In this document: positions 60,647 to 64,000 of the stretch, in pieces
How the letters are laid out: the number at the start of each line of letters is the position of its first letter
Numbering within the stretch: the first letter of the stretch is position 1
NCBI RefSeq assembly: GCF_004614195.1
Contig: NZ_SPUM01000023.1
Coordinates: 34,696-98,695, forward strand
From: Massilia horti
GTDB taxonomy: Bacteria; Pseudomonadota; Gammaproteobacteria; Burkholderiales; Burkholderiaceae_D
Direction of reading: 5' to 3'
DNA length: 64,000 nt
Program-made: the position numbers and the translations under genes
Notes under the pieces: model-generated
The model's input: only the letters and a program-made list of their open reading frames with translations
What the model was told of the DNA's origin: nothing
Database searches by the model: none

Positions 60647-61642
60647 ATGGATCCGCACATCCTGGTGGTTGGCGGAGCGGGCTATATCGGCGCGCACATG
60701 GTCAAGCTGCTGGGCGAGTCGGGCTACGTGCCGGTGGTGTTGGACAACCTGTCCAACGGCCGGCGCGCGGCCGTGCCCGCGGGGGAGCTGGTGGTCGGCG
60801 AGCTGGGCGACCCGGGCATGCTGGACGCGCTGTTGCAGCTGTTCCGGTTCGAGGCGGTGATGCACTTCGCCGGCTACATCCAGGTGGGCGAATCGGTGGC
60901 CCACCCTGGACGCTATTACGACAACAATGTCGGCAACACAGTGCTGTTGCTGCGGGCGATGGTCAGGCACGGAATCAAGCGTTTCGTCTTTTCGTCGAGC
61001 GCGGCGATCTTTGGCAATCCCGAGTACGTGCCGATCGACGAAACGCACCCGAAGGCGCCGATCAATCCGTATGGGCGCTCGAAGTGGATGGTCGAGCAGA
61101 TACTGGAGGACTTCGACCATGCCCATGGCCTGCACTCATGCTGCCTGCGCTATTTCAACGCGGCCGGCGCCGATCCGGACGGGCAGCTGGGCGAGTGCCA
61201 CGAGCCGGAAACCCACCTGATCCCGATGGTGCTGCAGGCCGCCAGCGGGCGGCGCGCGGCGATGACCGTGTACGGCAAGGACTACCCGACGCCGGACGGC
61301 ACCTGCATCCGCGACTATATCCACGTGTCGGACTTGGCCGTCGCGCACCTGCTGGCGCTGCGCGCGCTGCTTGATAGCGGGCCCAGCCGGCGCTACAACC
61401 TCGGCAACGGGGCAGGGTACTCGAACCTCGAGGTGATCGCGGCCGCGCAACGGGTCACCGGGCGCGCGATCCGGCACAACTTCGGTCCGCGCCGCGAGGG
61501 CGACCCGCCGCGGCTGGTCGCCGATGCGGCGCTAGCCAAGGCCGAGCTTGGCTGGCGGCCGGCATATCCGGAACTGGACACCATCGTCGAACACGCCTGG
61601 CGCTGGGAACAGCGGTTCTTCGGCGCGATGCCCGTTCCCTGA
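60647..61642 (+). CDS. galE: UDP-glucose 4-epimerase
   Basis: 331 residues, 3-nt gap after the fusion gene. Extended SDR: VVGGAGYIGAHMVKLL cofactor loop, FAGYIQVGESV, SSSAAIFGNPEYVPI and the catalytic Tyr-x3-Lys in NPYGRSKWMVE; YFNAAGADPDGQLGECHEPE follows as in GalE. It interconverts UDP-glucose and UDP-galactose, closing the Leloir cycle and supplying UDP-galactose to the mutase-like domain. Confidence 0.93.
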   Translation: MDPHILVVGGAGYIGAHMVKLLGESGYVPVVLDNLSNGRRAAVPAGELVVGELGDPGMLDALLQLFRFEAVMHFAGYIQVGESVAHPGRYYDNNVGNTVLLLRAMVRHGIKRFVFSSSAAIFGNPEYVPIDETHPKAPINPYGRSKWMVEQILEDFDHAHGLHSCCLRYFNAAGADPDGQLGECHEPETHLIPMVLQAASGRRAAMTVYGKDYPTPDGTCIRDYIHVSDLAVAHLLALRALLDSGPSRRYNLGNGAGYSNLEVIAAAQRVTGRAIRHNFGPRREGDPPRLVADAALAKAELGWRPAYPELDTIVEHAWRWEQRFFGAMPVP

Positions 61643-61680
61643 ATGGCGCGGGTGCGGGCGCAGCCGCCGTCAATCAGGCC

Positions 61681-61701
61681 GCGCCGGAACAGGTCCGGCG
61701 C
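61681..61701. terminator. Hairpin between convergent galE and lipoprotein genes
   Basis: GCGCCGGA-ACAGG-TCCGGCGC, a perfect 8-bp stem with a 5-nt loop, 39 bp after the galE stop. There is no U-run, but the placement suits a bidirectional end of transcription. Confidence 0.4.
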
Positions 61702-61727
61702 AACAATGCGGGGTCTGGTGCGGCAGT

Positions 61728-62444
61728 CTAGTGCGCGATGGTAGCGCCGCTCAGGTTGACGCGGTCGCCGGCTCGGAAATCCGGAGTGCTGTTCATGGTG
61801 ACCACGCGGGTGCTGCCGTCGTCCATGTGAAGGGTGATGCGATAGATGCGCGTCTCGGTGCCCCCCGCGGCGCCCATCGTGCCGGCCGTGCCGCCGGCGC
61901 CCGTTGCGCCGCTGGCGCCAGACACGCCGCTGGCGCCCGTCGCGCCGGCCGCACCGCCGCCGCCCATTGCGCCGCCGGCAGTTTCGCCGCCCGGCATGAC
62001 TTCAATCAGCGTGACGGTCGCGTTCGGGTTCACGCCCGCCGAGGTGGCGCCCGTCGCACCGGACGTCCCCTGCGATGGCATGCCTGCGGCCCCAGGCTGG
62101 CCAGGGGCGCCCTGCTCATAACCGGAAGTACCGGTGCTGCCGGCGGCGCCGGAAGTGCCCGCGGCGCCGGGAGCGCCCTGCTCATAGCCGGAAGTGCCCT
62201 GGGCGCCGGACGTACCCGACGTGCCGGAAGCGCCCGACATGCCTGACGTACCCGAGGTGCCCTGTTCGGAAGTGCCGCCTGCGGCGCCAGTAGCGCCCGC
62301 GGCACCGGAAGTGCCGGTGGCCGGGCTCGGCATGCTGCCGCTGGTCTCACCGGATTCACCGCCATGCATGGCACTACACGCGGACATACCGAACGCCAGT
62401 GCCAGCAGGCCCGCCAAGACCACGCTCTGTTTTTTTTGCATCAT
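61728..62444 (-). CDS. Collagen-like Gly-x-x repeat lipoprotein
   Basis: 238 residues from ATG 62444 (GGAG 6 nt upstream). Lipobox LAFGMSAC gives a lipid-anchored Cys. Residues about 30-190 are almost entirely Gly-x-x triplets rich in Ala, Thr and Ser (GTSG, GASG, GAPG), with the block GTSGYEQGAPG occurring twice. The C-terminal 45 residues form a small beta domain with YRITLHMDDGSTRVVTM and FRAGDRVNLSG, like the tail of glycine-zipper outer-membrane lipoproteins. It may be a structural or surface stalk. Repeats of this kind change length readily. Confidence 0.75.
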   Translation of the reverse strand: MMQKKQSVVLAGLLALAFGMSACSAMHGGESGETSGSMPSPATGTSGAAGATGAAGGTSEQGTSGTSGMSGASGTSGTSGAQGTSGYEQGAPGAAGTSGAAGSTGTSGYEQGAPGQPGAAGMPSQGTSGATGATSAGVNPNATVTLIEVMPGGETAGGAMGGGGAAGATGASGVSGASGATGAGGTAGTMGAAGGTETRIYRITLHMDDGSTRVVTMNSTPDFRAGDRVNLSGATIAH

Positions 62445-62603
62445 GATCAACTCCTTCTGTTGGACTTCTCAGTGGGTGTGCGTGACGATGCCGCATGCCA
62501 CTTCGGTAAGAGGAGCGAACGAGGTCGACGTTCCAGCTGACTCGGGTTGGACCTGACCCACGTCAAATGGCTGGGCAGATCAATGCGGGCCTGGCGCAGG
62601 CGA

Positions 62604-62999
62604 TCAGCGCGCCGGCATCGGTTTGGGCAAGAAGGCCGACAGCAGGCCGCAGGTGGTGACTGCAGCTATGCAATCGACCATCCAGTCGCGGATGTCGGCG
62701 CCGCGGTAAGGGAAGAAGCTTTGAATGAACTCATCGCAAGCGCCCATGGCGGCGATGGCCAGCACGGCCTTGAGCGACCTGGCCATGGCGCTGCCGGTGC
62801 TGCCGGTGTACCACAACAGGGCCAGCCCGGAGTACGAGAGAAAGTGCAACACGGTGCCCGGCGCGTAGTGGCCGATTTCCGAGCGCGCGCCGGGAATGTT
62901 GCCGGTGATGACGATCGTCAAGAACAGCAAGATCGCCAAGGCAAGGCGCAGCTTGCGCAACCGGGGATCGAGCACGAGCAGGTACAGGACGTTGGACAT
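62604..62999 (-). CDS. VanZ-like membrane protein
   Basis: 131 residues, four membrane helices. The conserved VanZ segment is DEFIQSFFPYRGADIRDWMV; HFLSYSGLALLWY precedes it. VanZ-like proteins occur widely; only a few are linked to glycopeptide tolerance, and most have no known role. A gene-sized gap separates it from the lipoprotein gene. Confidence 0.82.
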   Translation of the reverse strand: MSNVLYLLVLDPRLRKLRLALAILLFLTIVITGNIPGARSEIGHYAPGTVLHFLSYSGLALLWYTGSTGSAMARSLKAVLAIAAMGACDEFIQSFFPYRGADIRDWMVDCIAAVTTCGLLSAFLPKPMPAR

Positions 63000-63126
63000 G
63001 GCAAACTAGGCAATCCAAAGTCCCCACGATACCATGTCCGGCATGCGCGCGAGTGCCCGTGCGGCGGCCATCCTTGCGCAGGATCGATCCAAATGCGGAC
63101 CCAACTGCGCCACTCAACTGCGCGGC

Positions 63127-63453
63127 TCAAATCGTGAGCGCGGGCCTGCCGTTGGCGTAATGGGCGTCGAAACAGCTCTCGCAGTCGGCGCAGAACAGAT
63201 GCGCGATGCGAACCGTGGCCTGGCGCAGCACCAGCTTGAGCTGGTTCTGCTGGCATTTGGGACAAACCTCGCGCACGTCGCCGAACGTGAGCAGGTTGAG
63301 CGGCGCATCGTCGCCGTCGAGGCGGTCCACGACTGCTTCCGGGTTCAGTTCGGAGAGGATCAGGCGGTCGTCGGGACCGTGTTGCCGACGGGAGGGGGCA
63401 GCGTGCGGGTGTTGCTGATTGTTCGGCATTGCTTCAGGGACATGTACACTCAT
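63127..63453 (-). CDS. Small zinc-ribbon protein
   Basis: 108 residues from ATG 63453, preceded by a strong AAGGAG. The N-terminal 40 residues are polar and probably disordered (His, Gln, Pro). The C-terminal part has CPKC (EVCPKCQQNQ) and CADC (LFCADCESCF), four cysteines spaced for one zinc. No family recognised; a nucleic-acid or protein-binding role is possible. Confidence 0.7.
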   Translation of the reverse strand: MSVHVPEAMPNNQQHPHAAPSRRQHGPDDRLILSELNPEAVVDRLDGDDAPLNLLTFGDVREVCPKCQQNQLKLVLRQATVRIAHLFCADCESCFDAHYANGRPALTI

Positions 63454-63584
63454 TGGACCAACTCCTTGTGTAGCCTGTGATGCAAGGCATGCATTTAATA
63501 ATAGCGAAAACCCCGCTACCTTCAAGTTCAGCAGAGCGATTTATTTGTCGAGTTTTCCACGCCGAATTACAAATAGCCTGGAAG

Positions 63585-63613
63585 AAAAAAATGCCCGCCA
63601 TTGAGAGGCGGGC
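63585..63613 (-). terminator. Rho-independent terminator
   Basis: On the minus strand GCCCGCC-TCTCAAT-GGCGGGC is followed by A and seven U residues (63585-63591). The stem is perfect. It ends a leftward transcript that has no recognisable protein gene upstream of it. Confidence 0.8.
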
Positions 63614-63717
63614 GAACCCAAGATCGGGCCAAGAGACGCGGAAATTCGGTACGGTGTGCTGCACACGTGCAACACACCTGTCTGGGATCACGCATATCGG
63701 TTACGTGTATCGCAGAT
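63585..63717 (-). ncRNA. Candidate small RNA
   Basis: A TATACT -10 element (63724-63729, minus strand) and the strong terminator at 63585-63613 bracket about 130 nt with no convincing reading frame. Inside, GTGTGTTGCA-CGTG-TGCAGCACAC (63655-63678) folds into a near-perfect stem. The -35 region is weak. It lies upstream of, and in the same direction as, the zinc-ribbon gene. Confidence 0.4.
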
Positions 63718-63800
63718 GGGTCCAGTATAGGCCGCCAATATGACCCAGATATGACACTGCTCAAGCGCGCCGCACTTGGCGGCGGAACGTTTATGGATGG

Positions 63801-63924
63801 GGCCGGTCATCGCGTGGGCGAAAAAAGGTACTGTCACCGGTACGGTGGGCGGGTCCTCCCGCCCACGCGTTCAGCGATGGCCGGCCACATCCGAACAGTT
63901 TCCATGTGCGTGGAACGCCCACGC
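63801..63924. repeat. GC-rich hairpin cluster near the right end
   Basis: GTGGGCGGG-TCCT-CCCGCCCAC (63845-63866) is a perfect 9-bp stem. It lies inside longer imperfect arms (GGTCATCGCGTGGGCG at 63805-63820, GCCCACGCG to CGATGGCC at 63861-63882), and GCGTGG-AACGC-CCACGC (63908-63924) follows. These look like another intergenic palindromic repeat type. No gene was seen from 63718 to 64000. Confidence 0.55.
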
Positions 63925-64000
63925 TACGAAAACCCATAGACATGGTGTCTCGTCCTTAAATAGGTTGACGCGCCACGGCCTTTTTCGTTGCGCGTAAAGC

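Noticed and set aside
62030..62374. Alternative frames through the Gly-x-x repeat region
   Set aside because: They are by-products of the repetitive GC-rich DNA; only the frame with the lipobox and the beta-domain tail makes sense.

Overview
The window looks like a chromosomal segment of a high-GC betaproteobacterium, most likely Oxalobacteraceae (Massilia or Duganella type). This is inferred from protein style, the non-phosphorylating pentose pathway, the Burkholderiales-type dispersed repeats and a tRNA-Ser integration site. No taxonomic search could be run.

Layout. (1) 1-3825 is the end of an integrative element placed against the 3' end of a tRNA-Ser(GGA) gene. It has a DUF6538-type tyrosine recombinase, several small unknown genes and a protein with a RHIM-like amyloid motif. 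(2) 4.2-28.3 kb is a plant-polysaccharide and pentose utilisation region: GH28, a CE4-type deacetylase, a secreted GH2 behind a LacI-type operator, a chemoreceptor with an ANR/FNR box, galM plus a sugar lactonase, then a dehydratase / GguC-like FAH protein / SDR / GH97 / GH51 run and a YtfQRT-YjfF-type furanose ABC transporter. The dehydratase and transporter promoters share one box with identical spacing, which suggests one regulon. Together the genes suggest release of L-arabinofuranose, import, and oxidation by the non-phosphorylating L-arabinose route. (3) 28.5-35.6 kb is mixed housekeeping and signalling: GST, EamA half-transporter, diguanylate cyclase, DUF4337 protein, membrane protein, fumarylpyruvate hydrolase-like protein, 2-hydroxyacid dehydrogenase. 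(4) 35.7-44.1 kb is the most unusual part. Four tightly coupled minus-strand genes encode a membrane GGDEF-GGDEF-EAL protein, an alpha-oxoamine synthase, a fused fatty acyl-AMP ligase / acyl-CoA dehydrogenase / carrier protein, and a stand-alone membrane protein homologous to the sensor domain of the first gene. This reads as synthesis of a lipidic amino-ketone (perhaps a signal) wired to c-di-GMP control. (5) 44.5-49.6 kb is a MarR-controlled tripartite multidrug efflux operon ending in a short, probably truncated gene. (6) 49.9-52.4 kb holds asparaginase, a small secreted protein and pirin. (7) 52.8-61.6 kb is a galactose operon: galT, a degenerate M24 peptidase-like protein, galK, a cytoplasmic GH2, a glycosyltransferase/UDP-galactopyranose-mutase-like fusion, and galE. 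(8) 61.7-64.0 kb has a collagen-like lipoprotein, a VanZ-like protein, a small zinc-ribbon protein, a candidate small RNA and GC-rich hairpins.

A palindromic repeat family with core CGTAGGGTGCGCAC occupies at least eight intergenic sites, twice in tandem duplication. No rRNA, CRISPR array or IS element was seen.
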